NCBI RefSeq assembly: GCF_007747215.1
Contig: NZ_CP036273.1
Coordinates: forward strand, 2,898,322 to 2,962,321
Direction: 5' to 3'
Origin: Urbifossiella limnaea
GTDB taxonomy: Bacteria; Planctomycetota; Planctomycetia; Gemmatales; Gemmataceae
Length of the DNA: 64,000 bases
Of the stretch, positions 1-7,841 are shown piece by piece (the first letter of the stretch is position 1; each line of letters opens with the position of its first letter). Made by a program: the position numbers and the translations under genes. A model generated the notes under the pieces. The model was not told the origin of the DNA. It saw only the letters and a program-made list of their open reading frames with translations, and did not search any database.

Positions 1-1
1 C

Positions 2-67
2 GAGCGGACGCTGTACCGCAACCTCCAGAAGTGGAAGAATGAGGGGAGCGGGGACGAGGCCGACTGA
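2..67 (+). CDS. C-terminal end of a Fis-type HTH regulator (partial)
   Basis: The first 66 bases are open in one frame and end in TGA at 65-67. The 21 residues begin ERTLYRNLQKW, which is the recognition-helix end of a Fis-type helix-turn-helix, as found at the C-terminus of NtrC-class sigma-54 activators and response regulators. The rest of the gene lies off the left edge, so no other domain can be assigned. A gap of about 80 bases without a visible terminator separates it from mutL. Confidence 0.6.
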   Translation, partial: ERTLYRNLQKWKNEGSGDEAD

Positions 68-148
68 CCGTCGGCGATACGGGTCAGTCGCACTGCCAGC
101 CGGCAACTGAGCTTCCGCCGCCCCCGGCCGCCGGCCGATAGTAGACGC

Positions 149-2044
149 ATGGCCCGCATCCAGCAACTTCCGCCGCACGTCGTCGCCAAGATCGCCGCCG
201 GCGAGGTCATCGAGCGGCCGTCGTCGGTCGTCAAGGAACTCGTCGAGAACTCCATCGACGCCGGCAGCACCCGCATCGACATCGACCTGGAGGTCGGCGG
301 CACGGAGCTCATCCGCGTCGCCGACGACGGCCACGGAATCGAGCCGGACGACCTGGCCCTCGCCTTCGCCCAGCACGCCACCAGCAAGCTAACGTCCGCC
401 GACGACCTGTTCGCCATCAGCTCCATGGGCTTCCGCGGTGAGGCGCTCGCGTCGATCGCCGGCGTCGGCAAGGTGACGCTCCAGTCGCGGCCGCCGGCGC
501 TCGCCAGCGGGTGTGAGGTGCGGTGCGACGGCGGCGACCTGTCGGCGGTGCGGCCGTGGAACGGGTCGCCGGGCACGCGGGTCGAGGTGCGGCACCTCTT
601 TTACAACGTGCCGGTGCGGAAGAAGTTTCTCAAGAGCGTCGCCACCGAGCTGGGCCACGTCTGCGAGACGGTGACGCGGCTGGCGCTCGGGAACCCCGGC
701 CTCCACCTCGTGCTGCGGCACAACGGCAAGCTCGTGTATGAGGTCCCCGCGACGGCCGGACTCGCGGACCGCATCGGCCTGTTCTTCGGCGCCGAGGTCC
801 GCGACACGCTGTACGAGATCGACAGCGGCCCGGGCCGGCAGCGGGTCGTCGGCTACGTCGCCGACCCGAAGTGCGACCGCGGCAACGCGAAACTGCAATA
901 CCTGTTCGTGAACGGCCGATGGTTCCGCGACCGTAGCCTGGCCCACGCGCTGCAAGAGAGCTATCGCGGGCTGCTGATGACGGGCCGGTACGCCGTCGGC
1001 TTCCTGTTCCTGACGGTGCCGCCGGACAGTGTGGACGTGAACGTCCATCCCACGAAGGCGGAGGTCCGCTTCCAGGAAAACTCGCTGGTCTACTCCCTGG
1101 TCCGCGCCACGGTGAAGGCCCGCTTGCTCCGCGAGAACCTCGTACCGTACCTGGCTGCTCCCGCCGGCGAAGCCGTGGGCGCCGGCCCGCGCTCCGAGGC
1201 GCCCGACACGCCGGCGCTGTTCTCGCCGCGGCAGGCGGTGTCGGACCGGACCGTCGCACCGTGGGAGATGCCGCCCGCGGCGTGGCGGGCAGAGCTCGTC
1301 GCGCCGCCCGAAGGGCGCGCGGCCGATCCGTTCGCGGGGCTCGTGCGCACGGCGGCAGCTGCGCCGCGGCTGCCCCTCGACGCGCCGGCCGGTGCCGAAA
1401 CCGTCCCGACGGCCGAACCCGCTCCGCCTCCCGCGGCCGGCGCCCCGGAACTCACGCCGTTCCCGCTGCCGCCGCCGGGCACCGCGCTGCAGGTTCACGA
1501 CTCGTACCTCGTGCTCGAAACGACCGACGGGATGCTCGTGATCGACCAGCACGCGCTGCACGAGCGGATCCTCTTCGAGCAGTTCCGCCGCCGCATCCGC
1601 GACGGCAAGCTCGAAGTGCAACGGCTCCTCATCCCGGAGCCGATCGACCTGCCGGCCGAGCAGGCGGCGCTCGTCCTCGAGGCGGCCGACACCCTCCGCG
1701 AACTCGGCCTCGACGTGTCCGACTTCGGCGGCAACACGGTGCTGCTGGCGAGCTACCCGACGCTCCTCGGCCGCCGGCCGCCGCACGAGATTTTCCAGGG
1801 CGTGGTCGATTACCTGCTCACGAGGGAGCGCCCGCCGACGCGAGACGCTCTGCTCCACGACCTGACGGCGACGATGGCCTGTAAGGCGGCGGTGAAGGCC
1901 GGCGACCGGCTGTCGCCGGAGGAGATTTCGTACCTGCTCCACCTCCGCGAGATGGCCGAGGACAGCCACCACTGCCCGCACGGCCGGCCGACGTCGCTCC
2001 GGTTCACCCGGCACGAACTCGACAAGCAGTTCGGCCGCGTCTGA
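149..2044 (+). CDS. mutL: DNA mismatch repair protein MutL
   Basis: MutL couples mismatch recognition by MutS to strand incision and excision. The N-terminal GHKL ATPase motifs are present: ELVENSIDAGST near residue 30, DDGHGI near 59 and GFRGEALASI near 93. A Pro/Ala-rich linker covers about residues 335-440. The C-terminal domain has DQHALHERILFE (about 466-477), ACKAAVKAGD (about 577) and CPHGRPT (about 608). These are the endonuclease and metal-site motifs of MutL proteins from bacteria without MutH, so this protein should nick DNA itself. Its length of 631 aa is normal. The ATG at 149 is the first start before the conserved IQQLPPHVVAKIAAGEV N-terminus. mutS lies about 6 kb away on the opposite strand. 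The methyltransferase starts 13 bases after the stop, which suggests co-transcription. Confidence 0.97.
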   Translation: MARIQQLPPHVVAKIAAGEVIERPSSVVKELVENSIDAGSTRIDIDLEVGGTELIRVADDGHGIEPDDLALAFAQHATSKLTSADDLFAISSMGFRGEALASIAGVGKVTLQSRPPALASGCEVRCDGGDLSAVRPWNGSPGTRVEVRHLFYNVPVRKKFLKSVATELGHVCETVTRLALGNPGLHLVLRHNGKLVYEVPATAGLADRIGLFFGAEVRDTLYEIDSGPGRQRVVGYVADPKCDRGNAKLQYLFVNGRWFRDRSLAHALQESYRGLLMTGRYAVGFLFLTVPPDSVDVNVHPTKAEVRFQENSLVYSLVRATVKARLLRENLVPYLAAPAGEAVGAGPRSEAPDTPALFSPRQAVSDRTVAPWEMPPAAWRAELVAPPEGRAADPFAGLVRTAAAAPRLPLDAPAGAETVPTAEPAPPPAAGAPELTPFPLPPPGTALQVHDSYLVLETTDGMLVIDQHALHERILFEQFRRRIRDGKLEVQRLLIPEPIDLPAEQAALVLEAADTLRELGLDVSDFGGNTVLLASYPTLLGRRPPHEIFQGVVDYLLTRERPPTRDALLHDLTATMACKAAVKAGDRLSPEEISYLLHLREMAEDSHHCPHGRPTSLRFTRHELDKQFGRV

Positions 2045-2056
2045 TAGCATGACCGC

Positions 2057-3256
2057 ATGAGTGACCCGCGTTCGATCGTCACCGCCGCCGTGCTCGGCCC
2101 CGGCTTCCGCCGGGGCACGTTCGCCGGCGTGGCCCGGGGCGAGAACCCGGCCGGCTGGGTCCGGGTGGTCGTGCGGCCGGTCGAACTCCGTGGGGGGCGC
2201 CAACTCCAGTTCGCGTACTACGACGCCCGCCAGTGTCGAACGCACAACGTCAGCCGCGGCGAGTCCGAAGCCCGACTCGATCAGCTGATGTCAGTCGGAT
2301 TCTCTGCCGTTCACCTCGACACAGACGCCGGCGGCACCGACATCCGCCTCTCGAAGAAAGGGAAGGTGCTCGTCGGTCGCACGGCGCCGGCTTCGGCCGC
2401 CAGCACGGCTCACAACCGCGAGAAGGACCTGCCACTCCCCGAGGGCCGCGCCGACCACCTGCTCGAAGCGATCGGCGTCATGACGCCCGACGGCCGCGTC
2501 CGGCCGACGATGCGGGCGAAGTTCACGCAGGTGAACGAGTTCCTCAAGCACCTCGACCACAAGCTCGACGACGCCGGCTTGCGCGGGCTCGGCCGGCCGG
2601 TCGAAATACTCGACTGCGGCTCCGGCTCCGGGCACCTCACGCTCGCGGCGCACCACTACCTCAACGACGTGCTCGGCATCCCCGCCCGCGTCACCGGCGT
2701 GGACGCCAACCCGCACGTTGTGCAAAAGTCGGCGGCTGCCGCGGACCGAATCGCAGCCGACGGGGCCGGCTTCGCCTGCGCCCGCATCGGCACGTTCGGC
2801 GGGCCCGCGGACGTCGTTCTCGCCCTGCACGCCTGCGACACCGCCACCGACGACGCACTCGCGCAGGCGGTCCGCTCCGAGGCCCGGTTGGTGCTGAGCG
2901 TACCGTGCTGCCATCAGGCGTTGAATCCCGTCGTGAAGTCGAACGGCCCCGCTACGGTACTTCGGCCCGTGCTGCGCCACGGCATCTTGCAGCAGCGCAC
3001 CGCCGACATCCTGACGGACGCCCTGCGGGCGCTCGCGCTGCGGATCATGGGCTACCGCACGGACGTGGTCGAGTTCGTGAGCCCCGAGCACACGGCCCGC
3101 AATCTGATGATCCGCGCCACCTCCGGCCTGCCCGTCGGTGACCCGACGTTCGTTGCCGAGTACCGCGAGCTGTGCCGCTTCTGGGGCGTGACGCCGTACC
3201 TCGAAACCGCCCTCGGCGACCCGTTCCGCCGCCTCGTCCGGGAGGAACCGACGTGA
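2057..3256 (+). CDS. SAM-dependent methyltransferase, Methyltransf_32-like
   Basis: A 399-residue protein with a class I methyltransferase core. Motif I is EILDCGSGSGHLTLAAHHYL at about residues 183-202, followed by VTGVDAN. Further on come LHACDTATDDAL (about 258) and VPCCHQ (about 281), a pairing typical of the Methyltransf_32 (PF13679) group. The first 130 residues form a separate N-terminal region of unknown role. The substrate cannot be read from the sequence; RNA or protein is possible. The gene follows mutL by 13 bases and its stop overlaps the GTG start of the hydrolase downstream, so the three probably share a transcript. Confidence 0.8.
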   Translation: MSDPRSIVTAAVLGPGFRRGTFAGVARGENPAGWVRVVVRPVELRGGRQLQFAYYDARQCRTHNVSRGESEARLDQLMSVGFSAVHLDTDAGGTDIRLSKKGKVLVGRTAPASAASTAHNREKDLPLPEGRADHLLEAIGVMTPDGRVRPTMRAKFTQVNEFLKHLDHKLDDAGLRGLGRPVEILDCGSGSGHLTLAAHHYLNDVLGIPARVTGVDANPHVVQKSAAAADRIAADGAGFACARIGTFGGPADVVLALHACDTATDDALAQAVRSEARLVLSVPCCHQALNPVVKSNGPATVLRPVLRHGILQQRTADILTDALRALALRIMGYRTDVVEFVSPEHTARNLMIRATSGLPVGDPTFVAEYRELCRFWGVTPYLETALGDPFRRLVREEPT

Positions 3257-4323
3257 TTCGTCTTGCCCCGCTCGCGCTGCTCGTGTTCGCCGCCGACCCC
3301 GCTCCGCGGCTGCCGCGCGAGAACCTGCTCCTCTACCGCGCCGCCGACGGCACCGCCGCCGAGGTGAAGACCGTCGCCGACTGGGAGAAGCGGCGGGCCG
3401 AGGTCGTCCGCGGGATGGAGTCGGTGATGGGGAAGTTCCCCGGTGCCGACCGGCGTGGGCCGCTCGACCTGAGGATCGAGTCGGAGACGGACGCGGGGAG
3501 CTACGTCCGCCGGCTCGTGACGTACAGCTCGACTCCCGGCGGCCGCGTGCCGGCGTGGCTGCTCGTGCCCAAGACTGCCCTCGACGGCAAGAAGAAGGCG
3601 CCCGCGGTGCTCGCGCTTCACCCGACGGACAACACCATCGGGCACGACGTGGTGGTCGGCCTCGGCGGCAAGGCGAACCGCGCCTACGCCGCCGAACTGG
3701 CCGAACGCGGATACGTCGTCCTCGCCCCGAGCTACCCGTTGTTGGCGAAATACCAGCCGGACCTGAAGGCGCTCGGCTTCGAGAGCGGCACCATGAAGGC
3801 CGTCTGGGACAACTCCCGCGGCCTCGATCTGCTCGAATCGCTCCCCTACGTCGAGGGGAAGAAGTTCGCCGCGATCGGCCACTCACTCGGCGGGCACAAC
3901 TCGGTGTACGCCGCCGTGTTCGACCCGCGGCTGGTCGCGGTCGTCAGCAGTTGCGGTCTCGACTCGTACTCCGACTACTACCGCGGCGACCCGAAGAACT
4001 GGGAGCCGGAGCGCGGGTGGTGCCAGACGCGGTACATGCGGAAGCTCGCCGACTACAAGGGCCGCCTCGCCGACATCCCGTTCGACTTCCACGAGATGGT
4101 CGGGGCGCTCGCCCCGCGGCACGTCCTGATCGTCGCCCCGACGCGAGACTCCAACTTCCGTGCCGACAGCGTGGACCGAATCGCCGCGGCGGCCCGCCCT
4201 GTGTTTCGTCTGTACGGCCACCCGGACCGGTTGCGGGTCGAGCACCCCGAGTGCGAGCACGACTTCCCGACCGACATGCGCGAGGCCGCCTACAAGCTGT
4301 TCGATTCGGTGCTGAAACCCTGA
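3253..4323 (+). CDS. Secreted alpha/beta hydrolase (esterase / dienelactone-hydrolase-like)
   Basis: A 356-residue hydrolase. The chosen GTG start overlaps the previous stop (GTGA) and has GGAGG a few bases upstream; a longer reading frame exists but would lie inside the methyltransferase. The N-terminus VIRLAPLALLVFAADPAP looks like a short signal peptide. The nucleophile elbow GHSLGG lies near residue 209. The probable acid is the Asp in APTRDSNF (about 299) and the probable His is in CEHDFP (about 336). The arrangement resembles planctomycete acetyl-xylan-esterase/dienelactone-hydrolase relatives that act on carbohydrate esters. The substrate is inferred only from the family. Confidence 0.8.
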   Translation: MIRLAPLALLVFAADPAPRLPRENLLLYRAADGTAAEVKTVADWEKRRAEVVRGMESVMGKFPGADRRGPLDLRIESETDAGSYVRRLVTYSSTPGGRVPAWLLVPKTALDGKKKAPAVLALHPTDNTIGHDVVVGLGGKANRAYAAELAERGYVVLAPSYPLLAKYQPDLKALGFESGTMKAVWDNSRGLDLLESLPYVEGKKFAAIGHSLGGHNSVYAAVFDPRLVAVVSSCGLDSYSDYYRGDPKNWEPERGWCQTRYMRKLADYKGRLADIPFDFHEMVGALAPRHVLIVAPTRDSNFRADSVDRIAAAARPVFRLYGHPDRLRVEHPECEHDFPTDMREAAYKLFDSVLKP

Positions 4324-4324
4324 C

Positions 4325-4359
4325 CGGCCCGCGATTTCCGCAGAATTCGGGCCGATTTT
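4325..4359 (+). terminator. Possible intrinsic terminator after the hydrolase
   Basis: CGGCCCG at 4325-4331 pairs with CGGGCCG at 4348-4354 and is followed by ATTTTC. The stem is 7 bp with a 16-nt loop and a short T run, so this is a modest terminator candidate. Confidence 0.4.
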
Positions 4360-4453
4360 CACCACAACTGACGGCCGGGAGCGAACAATAGAGTAAACGG
4401 AGGTGTCGAGACAGGGGCGGCCGGGTGGTCCGGCTACTTCCGGGAGGTTGCCC

Positions 4454-4651
4454 ATGACCCGCTATCTGACCGGACTGTTCGCCGACGCGCCGGCCGGGGG
4501 CTACACCTACACCGGCGGCGACCCGGCTCATACCACCGGCGACCCGATGATCGGCTGGCTGATCGTCGCCGGCGTGGTCGCGGTTGTCGTGTTCGTCGCC
4601 TGGGTGGTCGCCCGCGTCGGCGATCTCGACAGCGTGTCCGACAAGCCCTGA
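4454..4651 (+). CDS. Small single-pass membrane protein
   Basis: A 65-residue protein. The ATG at 4454 is preceded by GGGAGG at a good distance, so it is preferred over the upstream start at 4403. A Gly/Thr/Asp-rich N-terminal part precedes one strongly hydrophobic helix (WLIVAGVVAVVVFVAWVVA) and a short acidic tail. No family is recognised. It lies 9 bases upstream of the aminotransferase and may be co-transcribed with it. Confidence 0.65.
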   Translation: MTRYLTGLFADAPAGGYTYTGGDPAHTTGDPMIGWLIVAGVVAVVVFVAWVVARVGDLDSVSDKP

Positions 4652-4660
4652 GCCTGTTGC

Positions 4661-5779
4661 ATGATCCCCGAATCCTGGCTGGCGGAGCGCACCCGGCACA
4701 TCGAGCTGTCGGGCATCCGCAAGGTGTTCGAGCTCGGCAAGTCGCTGAAGAACCCCGTCAACCTCAGCATCGGTCAGCCGCACTTCCCGGTCCCGGAGCC
4801 GGTCCGGGAGGCGGCCAAGGCGGCCATCGACGCCGGCCACAACGGCTACACCGTGACGCAGGGTGTGGCCGAGTTGCGCGACCGCCTCGCCGCCGACGCC
4901 GCGGCCCGCTTCCCCGGCCAAGACCGCGACGTGCTCGTCACCAGCGGCACGAGCGGCGGGCTACTACTGGCGCTGATGGCAGTCGTGAACCCCGGCGACG
5001 AGGTCGTGACGCCCGACCCGTACTTCGTCGCCTACCCCCACATGATCACTCTCGCCGGCGGCCGCATGGTGCCGGTCCCGGGCTACCCCGACTTCGCGCT
5101 CGACCCCGACCGCATCGCCGCCGCGATCACGCCCCGGACGAAGGTGATTCTGCTGTCCACGCCGTCGAACCCGACCGGCGTTGTGGCGACACCGGAAGCG
5201 CTGAAGGCGGTCGCCGAACTGGCCCGCGAGCGCGGCGTTCTCCTGATCAGCGACGAGATTTACCGGGCATTCCACTACGACGGCCCGGCCCGCAGCCCGG
5301 CCGAGTGGGACGAGAACGTTCTGGTCGTGGAGGGCTTCGGCAAGACCTACGCGATGACCGGGTGGCGGCTCGGGTGGGCGCACGGCCCGACGCGGCTCCT
5401 GGCCGAGATGGCGAAGTTGCAGCAGTTCACCTACGTATGTGCCCCCAGCATGGCCCAGCACGCCGGGGTCGCGGCGCTCGACTACGACGTGACCGAACTC
5501 GTCGCCGACTACCGCCGCAAGCGCGACCGGCTGTGCGAGGCACTGCGCGGCCGCTACGAGCTCGCCGTCCCCGGCGGGGCGTTCTACCTGTTCCCGAAAG
5601 CTCCGTGGGGCACGGGAACGGAGTTCGTGTCGGAGGCGATCCGCAACAACTTGTTGGTCATCCCCGGCGGCACGTTCAGCGGCCGCGACACGCACTTCCG
5701 CATCTCCTACGCGGCGACCGACGAGACGCTGGACCGGGGGATCGAGATTCTGAATCGGCTGGGCGAACGGCCGGCGTGA
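4661..5779 (+). CDS. Class I/II pyridoxal-phosphate aminotransferase
   Basis: A 372-residue fold-type I aminotransferase of the aspartate-aminotransferase superfamily. Landmarks are SIGQPHFPVPEPV near the N-terminus, STPSNPTGVV (about residue 165), SDEIYRAFHYDG (about 203) and the PLP-lysine motif GFGKTYAMTGWRLGW (Lys about 228). The arginine that binds the substrate carboxylate is expected in THFRISYA near the C-terminus. The exact substrate cannot be determined. The last five residues (GERPA) and the TGA stop are encoded by the left arm of a long palindromic repeat, so the native C-terminus may have been replaced or extended by that repeat. Confidence 0.9.
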   Translation: MIPESWLAERTRHIELSGIRKVFELGKSLKNPVNLSIGQPHFPVPEPVREAAKAAIDAGHNGYTVTQGVAELRDRLAADAAARFPGQDRDVLVTSGTSGGLLLALMAVVNPGDEVVTPDPYFVAYPHMITLAGGRMVPVPGYPDFALDPDRIAAAITPRTKVILLSTPSNPTGVVATPEALKAVAELARERGVLLISDEIYRAFHYDGPARSPAEWDENVLVVEGFGKTYAMTGWRLGWAHGPTRLLAEMAKLQQFTYVCAPSMAQHAGVAALDYDVTELVADYRRKRDRLCEALRGRYELAVPGGAFYLFPKAPWGTGTEFVSEAIRNNLLVIPGGTFSGRDTHFRISYAATDETLDRGIEILNRLGERPA

Positions 5780-5843
5780 GCCGGCTGGTCGTTGGTACGG
5801 GTGCCTACCACCCCCACCAACCGGCTCACGCCGGCCGTTCGCC
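5762..5843. repeat. Palindromic repeat, GERPA-stop family, copy 1
   Basis: A 23-base arm at 5762-5784 is the exact reverse complement of 5821-5843. The arm begins GGCGAACGGCCGGCGTGAGC. The loop holds a further inner repeat (GGTA...TACC). The left arm contains the last codons and the stop of the aminotransferase. A second member of the same family lies at 20058-20142. In RNA this would be a strong hairpin that could end transcription or protect the 3' end. Confidence 0.85.
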
Positions 5844-5888
5844 AGTCCTCACCTTCCCCCGGACCGGCCGGCGGCTTATCGTGACGGC

Positions 5889-7838
5889 ATGGCCGCCGCC
5901 CCACCCAGTGCGTTTCTCGTCGCCCGCCGGGACGACGGGTTTGGGGACGTGTACCCGCTCCAGGACGGGACGCGCTACACCCTCGGCCGCGCCCCCACCA
6001 ACCGCGTCGTGCTCCGCGACGACCTGTGCAGCCGCGAGCACGCCGAGGTCTTCCCCGCCGAGGGCGGCTGGTTCGTCCGCGACCTCGGGAGCCTCAACGG
6101 CACCCACCTCAACGGCGAACAACTCCGCCGCGAGCAGCGGCTCACGGCCCGCGACGACCTTCGCGTCGGCCGCGTCGAGTTCGTGTTCATCGAAGACCTG
6201 ACGCAAATCCCGGACGTGCCGCAGCCGGCGGCGTCGCGGTCGTCGGACAAGTCCGACGGGATGGCGATCAAGAAGCGCCTCGGGCAGACCAAGTACCACC
6301 CGCCGATTCCCGCGCCGTCGGCCGCGCCGCCGACCGAGCCGGCCCGCACCGACAGCCGGGTGTCGCCGTCGCAGGCGCTGGCCATCCTGTACCGCCTCGC
6401 CCTCGACATGGCCGACGCCGCCACGCCCGCCGAACTCGGAGAGTTGGTCGTGGACGCCGCGTTCCGCGCCACGCCGGCCGAGGTGGGGGCGGTGCTGGCA
6501 CTCAAGGAAGGCCGCGAGTTCGAGCCGGTGGTGTACCGGCACCGCGGGGCCGGTCACCCGACGTACCACAAGGTGTCCAACTTCGTCAGCCACGAGGTGC
6601 TGGGCACGAAGCAGGCCATCCTGGCGGAGAACGTGGCCCTCGAGCGGGCGCTGAAGGACCGCGACAGCATCGCCGACCTGAAGGTGGCCAGCCTCATCTG
6701 CGCCCCGGTGATCGTCGAGGATCAACTCATCGGGCTGTTCCACCTCTACCGGGCGCACATCACGCACCCGCTGAACGCGGACGACCTGGAGTTCACGCTC
6801 GCCGTCGCCCGCCAACTCGGCACCGCGTGGCACCGGCTGCGGAAGCAGGCGACGCTGTCCGTCGAGGTGCGTAACCTCAAGGACCAGCTCCGCATCGAGA
6901 GCGAGATGGTCGGCGACAGCGCCGGCCTGGCGACGATCGAGTCGCAGGCGAGCCGGGTCGCTGCCACGAAAGCCACGGTGTTGATCCGCGGCGAGAGCGG
7001 CGTCGGCAAGGAACTGGTGGCGCGGGCGATCCACTCGCGCAGCCCCCGCAAGGACGCGCCGTTCGTGACGCTCAACTGCGCGGCCCTGACCGAGACCCTG
7101 TTGGAGAGCGAGCTGTTCGGCCACGAGAAGGGGGCGTTCACCGGCGCGACCGAGCGGATGATCGGCAAGTTCGAGGCGGCCGACACCGGCACCATCTTCC
7201 TGGACGAGATCGGCGAGATGGCACAGACCACGCAGGCGAAGTTCCTGCGCGTGCTGGAGGGGCAGGCGTTCGAGCGCGTCGGCGGCAACACGCCGATCCG
7301 GGTGGACGTGCGCGTCGTCGCGGCGACGAACCGGCCGCTCGAAGAAGCCGTGCGTGCGGGCACGTTCCGCCGCGACCTGTTCTTCCGGTTGCAGGTGGTG
7401 CAGCTGGACGTGCCGCCGCTGCGAGACCGGCCGGAGGACGTGCCGCCGATCGCCGACCACTTCCTCAAGCGGTTCGCCCGCGAGACCGGCCGCAAGATGC
7501 GCGGCTTCACCCCCGCCGCGGTGGACAAGCTCAAGGGCTACCGCTGGCCGGGGAACGTCCGTGAACTGCGGAACGTCGTGGAGCGCGCGGTGGCGCTGGG
7601 GACCGGCCCGGTCGTCGACGCGGTCGACATCTGGCTGAGCGAACTGGACGTCGGCGGCCCGGTGATCGGCTCGGCGCCGGGCGTGTACCGGCCGGAGACG
7701 ATCGACGACGTGGAGAAGCGGCACATCGAGGCGACGCTGAAGTACACCGACTGGAACAAGTCGCAGGCGGCGGCGATCCTCGGGATCGAGCGCTCGACGC
7801 TCGACCGGAAGATCAAGGGGTACAACCTGGCGCGCTGA
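5889..7838 (+). CDS. FHA-GAF-AAA+ sigma-54-dependent transcriptional activator
   Basis: A 649-residue enhancer-binding protein. Domains in order: FHA (about 25-90, with LGRAPTNRVVL, SREHAEV and LGSLNGTHLNG), a Pro-rich linker, a GAF sensor domain (about 160-320), an AAA+ sigma-54 domain (about 345-580) and a Fis-type HTH (NKSQAAAILGIERSTLDRKI, about 620-643). Walker A is GESGVGKE (about 368), the sigma-54-contacting loop GAFTGA is intact (about 416) and Walker B is TIFLDEIGE (about 436). The FHA domain implies control by a phospho-threonine partner, for example a Ser/Thr kinase. Target genes are unknown. It is convergent with mutS, with only 3 bases between them. Confidence 0.93.
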   Translation: MAAAPPSAFLVARRDDGFGDVYPLQDGTRYTLGRAPTNRVVLRDDLCSREHAEVFPAEGGWFVRDLGSLNGTHLNGEQLRREQRLTARDDLRVGRVEFVFIEDLTQIPDVPQPAASRSSDKSDGMAIKKRLGQTKYHPPIPAPSAAPPTEPARTDSRVSPSQALAILYRLALDMADAATPAELGELVVDAAFRATPAEVGAVLALKEGREFEPVVYRHRGAGHPTYHKVSNFVSHEVLGTKQAILAENVALERALKDRDSIADLKVASLICAPVIVEDQLIGLFHLYRAHITHPLNADDLEFTLAVARQLGTAWHRLRKQATLSVEVRNLKDQLRIESEMVGDSAGLATIESQASRVAATKATVLIRGESGVGKELVARAIHSRSPRKDAPFVTLNCAALTETLLESELFGHEKGAFTGATERMIGKFEAADTGTIFLDEIGEMAQTTQAKFLRVLEGQAFERVGGNTPIRVDVRVVAATNRPLEEAVRAGTFRRDLFFRLQVVQLDVPPLRDRPEDVPPIADHFLKRFARETGRKMRGFTPAAVDKLKGYRWPGNVRELRNVVERAVALGTGPVVDAVDIWLSELDVGGPVIGSAPGVYRPETIDDVEKRHIEATLKYTDWNKSQAAAILGIERSTLDRKIKGYNLAR

Positions 7839-7841
7839 GGC